From positions 496,001 to 560,000 of the forward strand of contig NW_027331840.1 in the NCBI RefSeq assembly GCF_033568475.1: a stretch of 64,000 nt of DNA, written 5' to 3'. The DNA is from Henckelia pumila. Taxonomy: Eukaryota > Streptophyta > Magnoliopsida > Lamiales > Gesneriaceae. The notes beneath the pieces were generated by a model. The model saw only the letters and a program-made list of their open reading frames with translations. It had not been told where the DNA came from and searched no databases. A program made the translations under genes and the position numbers. Below are positions 22,325 through 35,252 of the stretch, one piece after another. Numbering within the stretch: the first letter of the stretch is position 1; each line of letters begins with the position of its first letter.

Positions 22325-22957
22325 CTATAACCGCCAGAACTTGAAATATGTACCGTCGAACTTATTGATTCCAGGTCCCGATCCGTCATTTCCGGCCATC
22401 ACTTCTACCGCCTTAATAAAATTTCAAAAAATCTTTTCTGATGTGGAATATCAGATAAAGCTGCAACCACAGAGCATACTCAGAATGTTAAGAAATTTTT
22501 CACCAAGGCTCTCGGACACCGTAACAGCTTTGATACCAGTTGTTATGATTATGTCGAAACGAACATGACGATAATAGAAATTTCGGAATAAAATAATCAA
22601 CAAGAACACCAAAGGTTTACGTGGTTCACCCAATATAGGCTACGTCCATGGAGCTGCTTCAAATCTTTGTAATCGGAGAAATATTACAAGTGTATACAAA
22701 ACATTATATCTCGCCACACCCAAGCCTCGAGTATTATCGAGAAAATATTTCTCTAACTCACACAAGAGATCACCGAAAAAAAACAAATCTTTTTTCTCTC
22801 TTTATTTTCTTCTCTAATGTTAATACAGAAGAAAGGAATGAGATATAATAACCGAAATAAGGGAGCTTTATTTATAGGGGATCTTCTCATTCATTTACGA
22901 TAATCTTCCGATTTGGGATTCTTTTTTTCTTAATATTTTATTTGTGGGCCTCTCACA
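22325..22957 (-). mobile_element. Broken Copia 5' end: LTR, primer site and start of gag
   Basis: On the minus strand an LTR of about 417 bp (22957 to 22541) starts TGTGAGAGG and ends TCATAACA. It has a TATA-type ctataaataaa. It is followed by an initiator-Met primer site tggtatcaaagc and a gag start whose codons include KFDGTYFKFW. The rest of the element is missing. This is a fossil; no second LTR is in the window. Confidence 0.7.
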
Positions 22958-23052
22958 TGCCTAAAATTTGTTGCTGTGATTTTGCGTAAGTTGTGATTCA
23001 GTTGGTTGAGTGTGTGAGATTGTGTTGGAGTCAGAGAAGAGAAATCAGTCAG

Positions 23053-23490
23053 TGAGCTTGAAATTCGTCTGTAAAGTTTTTGTTCTTCCTGCTTGATTGT
23101 AAACTCCTCGATTTGCAAAAGGATCTTACCCAGTAATCAATAAGATGTAGAAATTTATGCTGAACCACATATACCTTGGTCTTGTGTGATTGTTGAGATT
23201 GATTGCTATTATTTGGTTGAAATTGCATCTTAGCTTCTGTTGTGATCTTGAATTGGAAGATTGATATTCAGTCTATGAGCTTGAAATTCTTCTGTAAAGT
23301 TTTTTTGTTCATCCTGCTTGATTGTAAACTCCTAGATTTGTAAAAGGATCTCACTCAGTAATCAATAACATGTAGGCATTTATGCTGAACCACGTATATC
23401 TCGGTCTTGTGTGATTGTTGAGATTGATTGCAATTATTTGGTTGAAATAGCATCTAAGCTTTTGTTGTGATCTTGAACTGGAAGATTGAT
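23053..23490 (+). repeat. Direct tandem repeat of about 219 bp (two copies)
   Basis: Both copies carry gagcttgaaattc(g/t)tctgtaa, ttgattgtaaactcct(c/a)gattt and tcttgtgtgattgttgagat. They differ by roughly 10 percent by eye. A flanking word gttgctgtgatt...ttgtgattcagttggttgag also occurs twice, near 22970 and 23638, so the whole 22970-23700 block looks duplicated. It lies directly upstream of the acidic-protein gene and may be its 5' leader or intron. Confidence 0.75.
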
Positions 23491-23811
23491 TGTATATGAA
23501 TCTATGTTTGTGAATTTTGTCGAGTTTGTTGATCGATTATTAACAGTATTTTTATTTTGTGATTCAATAAAGATGGTCCTCGGTTCAACCATGTAAAATT
23601 TCTCGTGTCATTGCATCTTTAAGTTTATTTGCCATTTTGTTGCTGTGATTCTTGCCATTTGCGTGAGTTGTGATTCAGTTGGTTGAGTGTGAGATTGTGT
23701 TGGAGAATGAGATCTTATAATTCCTAAGTGTATCAAGCAAGAACATCTTGCTCCTGAAATTCCTTGATCAAAACATTTATTCATGTTCTAATTTGAAGAT
23801 AAGCCAAGTTT

Positions 23812-24311
23812 ATGGCAAACAGTGGGGATAATGATGATGGCAAGGATTGCTATTACTATGAGGTTGATGTGGAGAATGATGAGGACAGCGAAAAATCATC
23901 TGAGGAGCCAAATTATCCTAACGAGGTTGATCAAGACGACAACCACGAAGATGAACAAAGGCTGAAGAAGAAGCTTGAAAGGACCGTCGTCCATCCTGCT
24001 CAAATTGACTGTTTTGTGGCTAGCAATGATGATGAAAGGCGTGTAATAAATAAGATTTACAGGGATTTAAATCCATCTCCAGATGGCGGCCATGAAGATG
24101 AACGTAGAATGAAGAAGAAACTTAAAGTGGTTCATACTCCTCCAGTAGACAAAGAGACACTTATGACCAACAATTATGATAAGTTGAATCTGGACGAACA
24201 ACATAGTTTTGGAGAGAATATCAACAAGTCCTCAAATTATATCGAACAAATGTCTTTGAGAGAGAGACCAAAGCCGCACTGTGTGTCAAGCCCGCCGAAT
24301 TGTGGAAAAAG
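23812..24311 (+). CDS. Acidic, charged protein of unknown family (first exon)
   Basis: I do not recognise this gene. The open frame codes for 167 residues from an ATG at 23812. It is rich in Asp/Glu at the N-terminus (ENDEDSEKSSEEPNYPNEVD) and has an internal repeat of (N/G)HEDE(Q)R(L/M)KKKL followed by a His-Pro stretch. It has no membrane segment or signal peptide. The frame ends at GGAAAAAG|GTAAAG, a good splice donor, so more exons are likely. A stretch at 24370-24487 can be read as NIFDLLTELFVDESQQSFSI in another frame, and one at 25474-25551 as GHSWRLFEKDSQNLGGSCIF followed by a stop. A sister relic exists at 39770-40110. It may be a decayed gene. Confidence 0.45.
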
Positions 24312-24560
24312 GTAAAGTTTACATTTGATCTGTATATAATTTTTTTTAATGCTGGTATTTTAATGCAGGCAACATCTTCGATCTATTGACTGAGCTTTTC
24401 GTAGACGAATCTCAACAATCCTTCTCCATCTCAAACAACACCTTTCAGTTGACAAAAAGGCTTGGTCCTAGCACAATCTATGGAAAAAGTATATATTTTT
24501 GGTTTTAAGGAATATATGATAATTGATGGATTATTCTTTTTCTTTTAACATTGAAGATGC

Positions 24561-25402
24561 TGGGATAGCAATTTTCCCCGCGGGTTCGGGTTCCCGCGGG
24601 GAAAACCCAAAACGGGAAGGGTTTGGGGAAGTATTTTTTGGTATGGATTTGGGTTCGGGGATTTTTAAAAATCCTCGAAACATATTGGGGCGCATATGGG
24701 GATGTTTTCCTCATCCCCAAACCCGCCCCGATAATAATAATAATAATATTTTAATTATCAAATTTTTTTTAAATCTAAAATATTATTAAAAAATTAAAAT
24801 TATTATTTTGTCATTTATATATATATTTTATATTATATATAATACATTCGTTTATGATTGCGTAATTTTTTATAACATAAAAATATTATTTGAATCTTAT
24901 TCATGTTACGTACATATATAAAGTAGTTATATTAGTCTATATATATATATATATATATATATTATTTATTTGATAAATTTAGAAACAATATATAATCTTA
25001 ATAATTTTTAAAAATACATAGTATTTTTTAAAAATATTAATTTTGATTTATAGAATTATTTTTTATTTAAAATATTTTTATTAATTTTAAAATTTAATAT
25101 TATAATAAAAATTGACCCAAAATATTTTAGGTATTTTATTATAAAATTGAATAATAATTTTTATATAATAAAATTTACTAAATCATATATATATTATAAT
25201 AAAATTTATTTATAATATATATAAATATATATATTTTCGGGTATGGGTATGAGGATGGAGACTTGATCCCCGTGGGAATGGGTATGGGGAATCTTCGATA
25301 AAAATTAATGGGGATTGATGCGGGTATGGGGATCAGATTTGAATTCGGAGACGGGGATGGGGAAGGCATCCCCGTCCCCGACCCGCCTCATTGCCATCCC
25401 TA
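24561..25402. mobile_element. Non-autonomous TIR element, hAT-like
   Basis: The left end reads tgggatagcaattttccccgc and the right end reads gcctcattgccatccc(ta), which are imperfect inverted copies. GC-rich subterminal parts (gggttcggg, gacggggatgggg) flank an AT-rich core. It inserted in the first of two copies of a 60-bp direct repeat (atgataattgatggatta...gggcactcgtggc), whose second copy is at 25428-25490. A degenerate 8-bp target duplication is possible. It encodes no protein. Confidence 0.65.
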
Positions 25403-25552
25403 AATTTAGATGAAGGGCACTCGTGGCAATGATAATTGATGGATTAATCTTTTTTTTTTTTACCATTGAAGATGCAGGGCACTCGTGGCGTCTGTTTGAA
25501 AAAGACTCCCAAAATCTTGGTGGCAGTTGTATTTTCCAAACACATCAGGATT

Positions 25553-26862
25553 GAAGTATTAATGAGTGTCGTTTTGATTTATTTTTCCTTAGATGTATTT
25601 TAACGTTTGTAACATGAGATTTTTTAACCATATGAGTCACGTAAGAGATAATTTATGTCAAATGAACAATATTCATTGGATCCATGTTGTAACAATAATA
25701 TGCCATATAATGCTTATGTTGATTTTCTTTTTCACTCAAGTCAGGTATAATCACATCAAAATTATTGTATTTGAAATTTAACCATGACATCATTAGTTTT
25801 TAAAGCACAAATAAAAATATACTTGATGTATATAGTAACAAAATGTTAGACATATGTAAAACCAATAAGAAAATCATTTTAAAATTGGAGGAGATGGAGA
25901 ACAAGAGATAATGAATGACAAACAACAATAAAATAAATGTGAACGAAGTCCGCGTACAAACTATCACAAATTTATAGTCAATCAAAATGTTAGATGTATG
26001 TAAAATCAGATAGATTTCAACCTAGCATATGAGTGTTACCCCAATCATAGATCTAATATTCCATGATTTGCCACATCAACAATATATAATTAATTACGTC
26101 TATGTGTAAAAATACGAATCATTGGATGCATGATTTAAGTATTACCCATATGCTATGATCTCATCTACCGTGAAACCAATTGGAAAAGTATTTTTTTAAA
26201 AGAAAAACATTTTCAAATTGAACGAGATGGAGAAGACAAAGAGATGAATAAGAAGCACCAATAAATAAATGCAAACAAACTCATGGCTCATGCTACTATA
26301 AATAAATTTTTTTGATCTTTTTGTTTGCCAAAATATTTTTAAAAAATATTCATTATATCTGTTTCCAACAATTAATTTTACACAATTATTTAATAGATTA
26401 TGTCGGGATCGAATTGGCCAACGAACAAAACTTACACGCCACAAGATACACAATAAATTAAATAGAGTACACAAGAAACACAATACAAAGAAAAAATAAA
26501 TATCATCACATCACAAACAAGAGCAAGTTCGGAACTTACATTGAGCTAAACCCAAACCAAGATACTGCCGAACATGTTCATGTTCTACAATGATTAAAAG
26601 AAAAAAAACCCAAAAAATAGCATTCGTTAGTTGGGAAATTTAAAATTGACTATCAGGAAATAAAAATAAAATAAAAATTGAAGAATAGCAACACCGGAAG
26701 TAAACGCAACATGAGCGCCAACAAACACATCACTTTGGTTTTCCTATGAAAAACAAAAAAACATCATCATTATAGAACGACGAAACCCACGACAAACGAC
26801 TGAATCAAAGAACGCATACAAAAGAGAACCACCTCGTAACAAAACCGGCGACAAGAGCGGGT
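25553..26862. other. Intergenic AT-rich region
   Basis: No gene is recognised. Two diverged copies of a block of about 125 bp (around 25860-25985 and 26176-26300, both with gagatggagaa and an aataaatg...aac word) suggest an old duplication. 26520-26862 is less AT-rich and continues beyond the Copia element at 35253, so it is pre-insertion host sequence. Confidence 0.5.
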
Positions 26863-26867
26863 GTCCC

Positions 26868-28466
26868 TGTTACGCCTTAAACGCATACAAATCTCGTGTT
26901 ATGAGATTAATGTTTTTAATGCATTAACAAATCTCATATTATTATGTTTTGATGATTACAAAACTCGGTTAATTGTTACTAACCATTTAAAGTAAGACTT
27001 TGTAGATTAGATCATATTAACAATCAAATTCTTGGAAGTTACTTTGAAGTTGTAAAAGAAATGGACAAGGACAAGCCAATATTATAAAGCAGAAACTTGA
27101 AAAATTCACCGGGCACTTTCCAGTCATCCAAATCAGATCTCCAACAGTGAAAATCAAGATCAGGATGTTCTCAAGCTTCTCTCCAAATTTCATAGCAATC
27201 CAACGGCTGGATATGGAGATATGATTTTTTTAACAAAGCTGCACAGTACTTACTTCTGCAAGGAATGAACTATGAAGACTCAACTTCAGAAAATAACTGG
27301 GAATGCTTCGGTTTTTAAAATCCGATCTCCACCGATCACATGGATTTCCATGATGTTTTAAAGTCTGTATCCAAATTTCAAATTAATCCAACAGCTGGAT
27401 ATGGAGTTATGATTTTTGCAAATATGTTGAACAGTATATTTTTCTGCAAGGAGCTAACTGCTGAAGTATCGGATTCAGAAGACTACTGAAATCGATGGAG
27501 GCATTCAAATCCAATCTCCACCAATCACTATCAATATCAGGATGTTACAAAGATTGTGTGTTAATTTCAGGCCAATCCAACGGATGGATTGTGAGATTCG
27601 AATTTTTGAAAAATAATGCTCAGAACAAAATCTAGAACGTGATTTTGCGACTTCCAAGATTTACTGGACGTGTTTGATTCTTTCAAATTCAATCTCCACC
27701 GTTAATATTGAATATTGAGATGTTTTCAAGCGACTGTCCAAATTTGAGCTTAATCCAACAGTTAGATTGAGAGATATGATTTTTCCACAAAATCCGCTCA
27801 GTGCTGGAAAAAGAAGGCAGCAGCGCCTACACTTTGTCTCTAATCCTTGGCTTCCCAATAAACGCTCCAAGCACACAAATTCAAATTCAAATCTTTGCCA
27901 ACTATAAATAGAGGCTTGCCAAGACCATTTAGAGACATCCCAACTCACTTCTTCTCTCATTTGCAAGCAATATTCTCTCTACCAAAGTGCTCAATCAATA
28001 TTTGAGAGTTATTTGTGAAAATAGTTTGTGAGTTGATTGTGCTATTGTTGTAAACACTTAGTGTGAAGCCAAATGTATTGTGAGATTGTTGTAAACACTT
28101 GAGTGTGAAGCCAAGTGTTTGTGTTGAGGCTATCCTTGGAGCCATTAAGGCCAAGTGTTCGAGTTGTATCGGCGCGGTGATCGTGTTGAGTTGTAAAGGC
28201 TATCCTTGGAGCTATCAAGGCCAAGTGTTCGAGTGCTAGTGGATCCTTGGTTAATCGTACTTAACCAAGAAGGGGAGACGTAGACGATTTATCGTCGAAC
28301 TTCCATAAACAATTCCTATCTCTCTTTTACTGCTTTATTTACTTTACACATTTATTTACCGCTTTATATTTGATTGCTTTACTAGTCTTCCGCTTGCGTT
28401 TAGTATAATCGCTTTAAATTGCTAAAGTTGCCAAAGAACCTAATCCCCCCCCATTAGGTTCTAACA
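26868..28466 (+). repeat. 5' LTR of the SIRE-like Copia
   Basis: 1599 bp, tgttacgcc to ctaaca. A TATA-type actataaatagagg lies near 27900, where transcription would start. Its partner is 33652-35247. Confidence 0.92.
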
Positions 28467-28509
28467 AGTGGTATCAGAGCCATTTGAAAATACTTTTCAA
28501 AACCTTTTT

Positions 28510-29925
28510 ATGGCAAACCTAGCAAGTGATTATGCTCAAGGGCAATCTACTAATCGTCCTCCTCTTTTCAATGGCATAAACTACGGGTATTGAAAAAATC
28601 GTATGTCCCTATATATCCAATCCGTAGACTATGACCTATGGAAAGTGACGGTGAAAGGTCCCTATACACCTATGAAAATAGTTGATGGGGTTGAAATTCC
28701 TAAGGGAATGGATGACTTTTCAAAAGAGGACATGAAATTAATTTCGCAAAATGCTAAAGCTATGAATATCTTGCATTGTTCCTTAGATATGAACGAGTAC
28801 AACCGGATATCGATGTGCTCATCTGCTAAAGAGATATGGGACAAGCTAGAGATATGTCACGAAGGCACCAACCAAGTGAAAGAAACAAAGATCGACTTAC
28901 TCCAACTCAAATACGAAACATTTGAGATGGAATCCAACGAAGATGTTGACACCATGTTCCGAAGGCTTACTCAAATAATCAATGAGTTAGCGCAATTAGG
29001 AGAACAATATCCTACAAAGAAAGTTTGGAGAAGAGCTCTTCGTGCCCTACCAAAAGAATGGGATGCAAAGAGAACCGCCATCATCGAATCCAACAAAGGG
29101 GACACTGCCGCCTATGATCTTGATCAACTACATGGGACCCTAAAAACCCATGAGTTAGAAGTGTCCACAAGAAAAGAATCAAAGAAAGAAGATGTCAAGC
29201 ACAAAGGGATAGCCTTGACTACACAAGTCGAAGAAGATGACGATGATGACATGGCTCTCTTCGCAAGAAAATTCAAGAAATTCATGCGAGGAAACAAATT
29301 CAAAAAGGACAAGAAACCTGAGAAAGAAGTGACCTGCTACAACTGTCAACAACAAGGTCACTACGCCAATGAATGCCCACTCAAGAAGAAAGTGGACAAA
29401 GGAAAGAAAAAAGCCCTACTATCTACCTGGAGTGATAGCGACGACGACGACGAGGAAGCAAACCTCTGCTTAATGGCTAAAAGTGATGACATCGTCTCTG
29501 ACGACGATGACGAGGTACCTACTTACAATGAACTCTTACATGCTTATAAAGATATGTTTGATATGGTTAAGGTTCTTAGAAAAGAGAATAGAAATCTTAA
29601 AAAGGAATTAGAAACTAAGGAGCATGATAACCTTAGACTTAAGGATGACTTAGATCACTTAGAAAAATCTTTCGATAAATTCAATGTGAGTAGCAATAAA
29701 TTGAACAACCTACTTAGCATGCAGAAATGTAGCTTTGATAAGAGAGGAATAGGCTATGGTAAAAAGTCTATAGACTTTTCTAGTCTAATAGCTAAAGCTA
29801 AAATGAGATCACCCCCTACTTGTTCTTATTGTTGCAAATCTGGTCATGTTAGACATAAATGCAGATCATTGAAATATCAATATGTTAAAAAGAGCTATAT
29901 GAAATGGAGGCCTAAGAGTACTTAA
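28510..29925 (+). mobile_element. Copia gag region
   Basis: This region codes for a capsid/nucleocapsid polyprotein part. It has the Copia gag signature YNRISMCSSAKEIWDKLEI and RALRALPKEW, a zinc knuckle CYNCQQQGHYANEC, an acidic-rich stretch, a predicted coiled coil (ENRNLKKELETKEHDNLRL) and a second knuckle-like CSYCCKSGHVRHKC. Two knuckles with a long acidic and coiled tail are typical of SIRE/Maximus gag. Treated as a fossil part. Confidence 0.8.
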
Positions 29926-30149
29926 CAACTCATTAGTCGGCATTATGAGATCATAATCTAAGGGAGTTCAATATAGACCGGCTTAAAAATGCCTTGACTT
30001 GCGGCTGGTCTCCCTGTTGAACGTTGCTCTGTCCAAGGAAATGGGTTTTTAAAGTGGCCATATGCCCTACCTACTACTGGGAGCACTCTTGGAAAGTGGC
30101 GATGATGTTGCTATGAGAGACTGAACTCTTAGAAGTCTATTTTGTATCT

Positions 30150-33100
30150 CTCTTTTCTAACATTGTGGACCCAAAAGAACTAAAGGGTACCAAAATCAAT
30201 TATTTTCAGGGAAACAAGAAAAATGCTCTCCCTAGCATATGGTATCTAGACAGTGGATGTTCTAGACATATGACGGGGAACAAGGATCTTCTTCAATCAA
30301 TCAAACCAAAGGAGAAGGGGACTGTCACCTTTGGAGACAACAGCAAAGGAGTAATTGAAGGCATCGGCTCAATAGGTATATCTAATTCTTGTCTAATTGA
30401 TGATGTACTCCTAGTGAAAGGACTTAAGCATAATCAACTAAGCATAAGTCAATTGTGCGATAGAGGTTATGAAGTCAAATTCACTCCCCAACACTGCACT
30501 GTATCATTTATTAGTGACAAATCCATAAATTTCAAAGGATATAGAAGTGAGAACGTTTACAAGGTCTCTTTAAATAATTTATCTTTATCAAATATAAAAA
30601 GCCTTGTATCCGTGAATGTTGATGACAACATTCTTTGGCATAGACGATTGGGTCATGTTGGTCCTAGTACCATCGAAAAACTTTTAAAACTTGACTTAGT
30701 CGTTGGTATGCCAAAACTTGATTTGAAACTTGATTCTGTTTGTGATGCGTGTCAATTTGGCAAACATACAAGGGAATCTTTTAAAAGCAAAAATTTTGTA
30801 TCCACTTCTATGCCCCTTGAACTTCTCCACCTAGATCTATGTGGTCCCTCGAGGAACGCTAGTTTAGGAGGAAAGCTTTATGCGTTTGTCATTGTAGATG
30901 ATTTTTCACGTTACACGTGGACATTGTTTTTAGCTCACAAAAATGATGCCTTTGAGTATTTTAAAACTTTTGCTAAACGAGTTTAGAATGAGAAAAATCT
31001 TTCAATAAAACAGATCCGTAATGACCACGGAACTGAATTTCAAAATGAGAATTTTTCAAACTTTTGTATAGAAAAAGGTATCGGGTACAATTTTTCTTGT
31101 CCTAGGACTCCTCAACAAAACAGGGTCGTTGAGAGGAAAAATAGGACACTAGTAGAGATTGCAAGGACCATGTTATGTGAGCATTCTCTACCAAAATATT
31201 TTTGGGCTGAAGCAATGAACACTGCCTGTTACATCATCAATCGCGTATCAATAAGGCCAATTCTCAAGAAAACTCCATACGAGTTATGGAGGGAGAGAAA
31301 GCCTAACATTTCATTCTTTCGGGCTTTTGGATCTAAGTGCTTCATTCACAACAATGGTAAGGACAACCTTGACAAATTTGATGCCAAATCCGATAAAGGT
31401 ATTTTTCTTGGGTATTCTACTACAAGTAAGGCTTATAGAGTATTCAATAAGCACACCTTACTTGTTGAAGAATCAATGCATGTTATATTTGATGAATCTT
31501 TGTTAAATATTTCTCGCACTAACAATGATGATATAGAAATACTTGAAGAAGAGATGGTTTTCTCAAGCTTAAATGATATAGATGCTACAGTTGAGGAAAC
31601 ACCACTTCCTAAGGAATGGACACATCACAAAGATCATCCTAAAGATCTGATAATTGGAAGTCCATCAAAGGGAGTATCTACTCGCTCTTCTCTCAATAAT
31701 ATTTGTAATCATCTTGCTTTTGTTTCTCATGTTGAGCCAAAATGTGTTGATGATGCTTTACTTGATGATTCCTGGATTATTGCTATGCAAGATGAGTTAA
31801 ATGAATTTAAACGCAATAATGTTTGGGATCTTGTTTCTAGGCCTTATGATAGACCTGTGATAGGTACTAAATGGGTGTTTAGAAATAAACTTGATGAGCA
31901 TGGCACCATCACTAGAAACAAGGCTAGGCTCGTAGCTAAAGGATATAGTCAAGAAGAAGGCATTGATTATGATGAGACTTATGCTCCTGTTGCCCGTCTT
32001 GAATCCATTCGTATGTTACTTGCTTTTGCATGCTCTAGAAATTTTAAATTATTTCAGATGGATGTTAAAAGTGCTTTCTTGAATGGTGATTTGAAAGAAG
32101 AGGTCTATATTGAACAACCTGATGGCTTTGTTGATAATTTGTTATCTGATCACGTATATAGACTCAACAAAGCTTTGTATGGATTGAAACAAGCTCCTCG
32201 AGCTTGGTATGAAAAACTCTCTTATTTCCTTATTACCAATGGCTTTACTAGAGGAATTGTTGATATTACATTGTTTACTTTATCTAGAGATAATGATTTG
32301 CTTATTGTGCAAATTTATGTGGACGATATCATTTTCGGTTCTACTAACGAAGATCTTTGCCAAGAAATTTCTAAGCTTATGCAGGATCACTTTGAGATGA
32401 GCATGATGGGGGAACTTAACTATTTCCTCGGATTGCAAATCAAGCAGTGCAAGGATGGGTTCTTTGTGAACCAAAGCAAATACATAAAGGAGATTCTAAA
32501 GAAATTCGGGATGGAGAACACAAAATCATCATCCACACCGATGAGCACATCAATCAGACTCAACAAGGATGAAAATGGTAAACCTGTAGATCAATCTTCC
32601 TTTCGTAGTATGATTGGATCCTTACTATATGCTACTGCAAGTAGGCCAGACATTATGTTTAGTGTTTGCCTGTGTGCACGATTTCAATCATGTCCAAAGG
32701 AATCACATTTGTTCGCCTTAAAACGCATTTTTAAATATCTTTCAAATACTCCAAATCTCGGCTTGTGGTATTCGAAAAATTCTTTCTTTGATTTAAAAGC
32801 TTACTGTGATGCCGACTTTGGTGGATATAAGGTGGACCGAAAAAGCACTAGTGGAACCTATTTCTTTTTAGGAAACTGTTTGGTTTCTTGGTTTTCCAAA
32901 AAGCAAAACTGTGTTGTGTTATCAACGACCGAAGCCGAATATATGGCTGCCGGTAGTTGTTGTGCGCAAATTCTTTGGATGAAGCATCAATTGCTCGACT
33001 ATGGCGTCTCTTTTTCAAAAATCCCTATTTTCTGTGACAACACTAGCGCCATATGTCTTACAAAGAATCCGATTCAACATTCGCGCACCAAACATATTGA

Positions 33101-33257
33101 CATTCGTCATCATTTTATTCGTAACCACATCGAACGAAATGAAGTTGAACTTCAATATGTTGACACTAAAAATCAAATTGCCGATATTTTTACAAAACCA
33201 CTAGATGAAAATACTTTTATTCGTTTGCGTGGTGAACTTGGAATGATTGAATTGTAA
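30150..33257 (+). mobile_element. Copia pol region (PR-IN-RT-RH)
   Basis: In order I see a protease-like WYLDSGCSRHMTG, an integrase zinc finger (HRRLGH...CDACQFGK), the integrase core, and a reverse transcriptase with [23 protein letters not shown] and YVDDIIF. An RNase H part with DADFGG, TEAEYMA and [10 protein letters not shown] follows, and the end is ADIFTKPL. It is the classical Copia order. Fossil part. Confidence 0.85.
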
Positions 33258-33289
33258 TCATTTGAAGACATAAATAAATTTAATGTCAT

Positions 33290-33651
33290 ATTAAGGGGGA
33301 GCTTAATATAAAATTCGAGCAAATTTAATGTTGGATAATACAAATTAATTGTATTTATTCAATATTAAACGATCATATTTTGTTAATTATGTGAATTTAT
33401 GTGTTGTATTTAGAAATCATATTTTCTATTTTTTTCATTTAATTTTCCAGCCTTTTTGATTATCACAAAAAGGGGGAGAATATAAATGGTTAACTAAGGG
33501 GGAGAATAATATGCTATAAAAAAGGGGGAGTTTTATTTATGCATAGTTTTATTCTTGCAATTATATTGTGCAAATTTAAATTGTTTATTTAATATTGTAC
33601 TTTTATTTCCCCTATTTAACCAAGTTTTGTGATCATCAAAAAGGGGGAGAT
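33290..33651 (+). repeat. Reiterated polypurine words before the Copia 3' LTR
   Basis: Five copies of aaggggga-type words lie near 33292, 33470, 33494, 33520 and 33640, separated by AT-rich spacers. The last, aaaaagggggagatt, abuts the 3' LTR and is the expected plus-strand primer. The extra copies are a SIRE-lineage habit. Confidence 0.7.
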
Positions 33652-35247
33652 TGTTACGCCTTAAACGCATACAAATCTCGTGTTATGAGATTAATGTTTT
33701 TAATGCATTAACAAATCTCATATTATTATGTTTTGATGATTACAAAACTCGTTTAATTGTTACTAACCATTTAAAGTAAGACTTTGCAGATTAGATCATA
33801 TTAACAATCAAATTCTTGGAAGTTACTTTGAAGTTGTAAAAGAAATGGACAAGGACAAGCCAATATTATAAAGCAGAAACTTGAAAAATTCACCGGGCAC
33901 TTTCTAGTCATCCAAATCAGATCTCCAATAGTGAAAATCAAGATCAGGATGTTCTCAAGCTTCTCTCCAAATTTCATAGCAATCCAACGGCTGGATATGG
34001 AGATATGATTTTTTTAACAAAGCTGCACAGTACTTACTTCTGCAAGGAATGAACTATGAAGACTCAACTTCAGAAAATAACTGGGAATGCTTTGGTTTTT
34101 AAAATCCGATCTCCACCGATCACATGGATTTCATGATGTTTTAAAGTCTGTATCCAAATTTCAAATCAATCCAACGGCTGGATATGGAGTTATGATTTTT
34201 GAAAATATGTTGAACAGTAGCTATTTCTGCAAGGAGCTAACTGCTGAAGTATCGGATTCAGAAGACTACTGGAATCGATGAGGCATCCAAATCCAATCTC
34301 CACCAATCACTATCAATATCAGGATGTTACAAAGATTGTGTGTTAATTTCAGGCCAATCCAACGGATGGATTGTGAGATTCGAATTTTTGAAAAATAATG
34401 CTCAGAACAAAATCTAGTACGTGATTTTGCGACTTCCGAGATTTACTGGACGTGTTTGATTCTTTAAAATTCAATCTCCACCGTTCAGATTGAATATTGA
34501 GATGTTTTCAAGCTACTTTCCAAATTTGAGCTCAATCCAACAGTTAGATTGAGAGATATGATTTTTCCACAAAATCCGCTCAGTGCTGGAAAAAGAAGGC
34601 AGCAGCGCCTACACTTTGTCTCTACTCCTTGGCTTCCCAATAAACGCTCCAAGCACACAAATTCAAATTCAAATCTTTGCCAACTATAAATAGAGGCTTG
34701 CCAAGACCATTTAGAGACATCCCAACTCACTTCTTCTCTCATTTGCAAGCAATATTCTCTCTACCAAAGTGCTCAATCAATATTTGAGAGTTATTTGTGA
34801 AAATAGTTTGTGAGTTGGTTGTGCTATTGTTGTAAACACTTAGTGTGAAGCCAAGTGTATTGTGAGATTGTTGTAAACACTTGAGTGTGAAGCCAAGTGT
34901 TTGTGTTGAGGCTATCCTTGGAGCCATTAAGGCCAAGTGTTCGAGTTGTATCGGCGCGGTGATCGTGTTGAGTTGTAAAGGCTATCCTTGGAGCCATCAA
35001 GGCCAAGTGTTCGAGTGCTAGTGGATCCTTGGTTAATCGTACTTAACCAAGAAGGGGAGACGTAGACGATTTATCGTCGAACTTCCATAAACAATTCCTA
35101 TCTCTCTTTTACTGCTTTATTTACTTTACGCATTTATTTACCGCTTTATATTTGATTGCTTTACTAGTCTTCCGCTTGCGTTTAGTATAATCGCTTTAAA
35201 TTGCTAAAGTTGCCAAAGAACCTAATCCCCCCTATTAGGTTCTAACA
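33652..35247 (+). repeat. 3' LTR of the SIRE-like Copia
   Basis: 1596 bp, nearly identical to the 5' LTR, followed by the target duplication gtccc. Confidence 0.92.
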
Positions 35248-35252
35248 GTCCC

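Larger units (their letters stand above)
26868..35247 (+). mobile_element. Nearly whole Copia element, SIRE-like
   Basis: An 8.4-kb element with direct target duplications gtccc (26863-26867, 35248-35252). Two LTRs of about 1.6 kb start tgttacgcc and end ggttctaaca. The primer site tggtatcagagcc (initiator Met) lies just after the 5' LTR. The parts in order are gag, then pol with protease, integrase, reverse transcriptase and RNase H (the Copia order), then a 3' spacer with repeated aaaagggggag words ending in the polypurine tract. By eye the LTRs differ by only 2-3 percent, so the insertion is recent. It looks almost complete but broken, with about two or three breaks. Confidence 0.92.

Noticed and set aside
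24505-24789. Gly/Phe-rich open frames
   Set aside because: They lie in the GC-rich ends of the TIR element.
25593-26483. Hydrophobic open frames on both strands
   Set aside because: AT-rich DNA gives Phe/Leu/Ile-rich translations by chance; no splice or start support.
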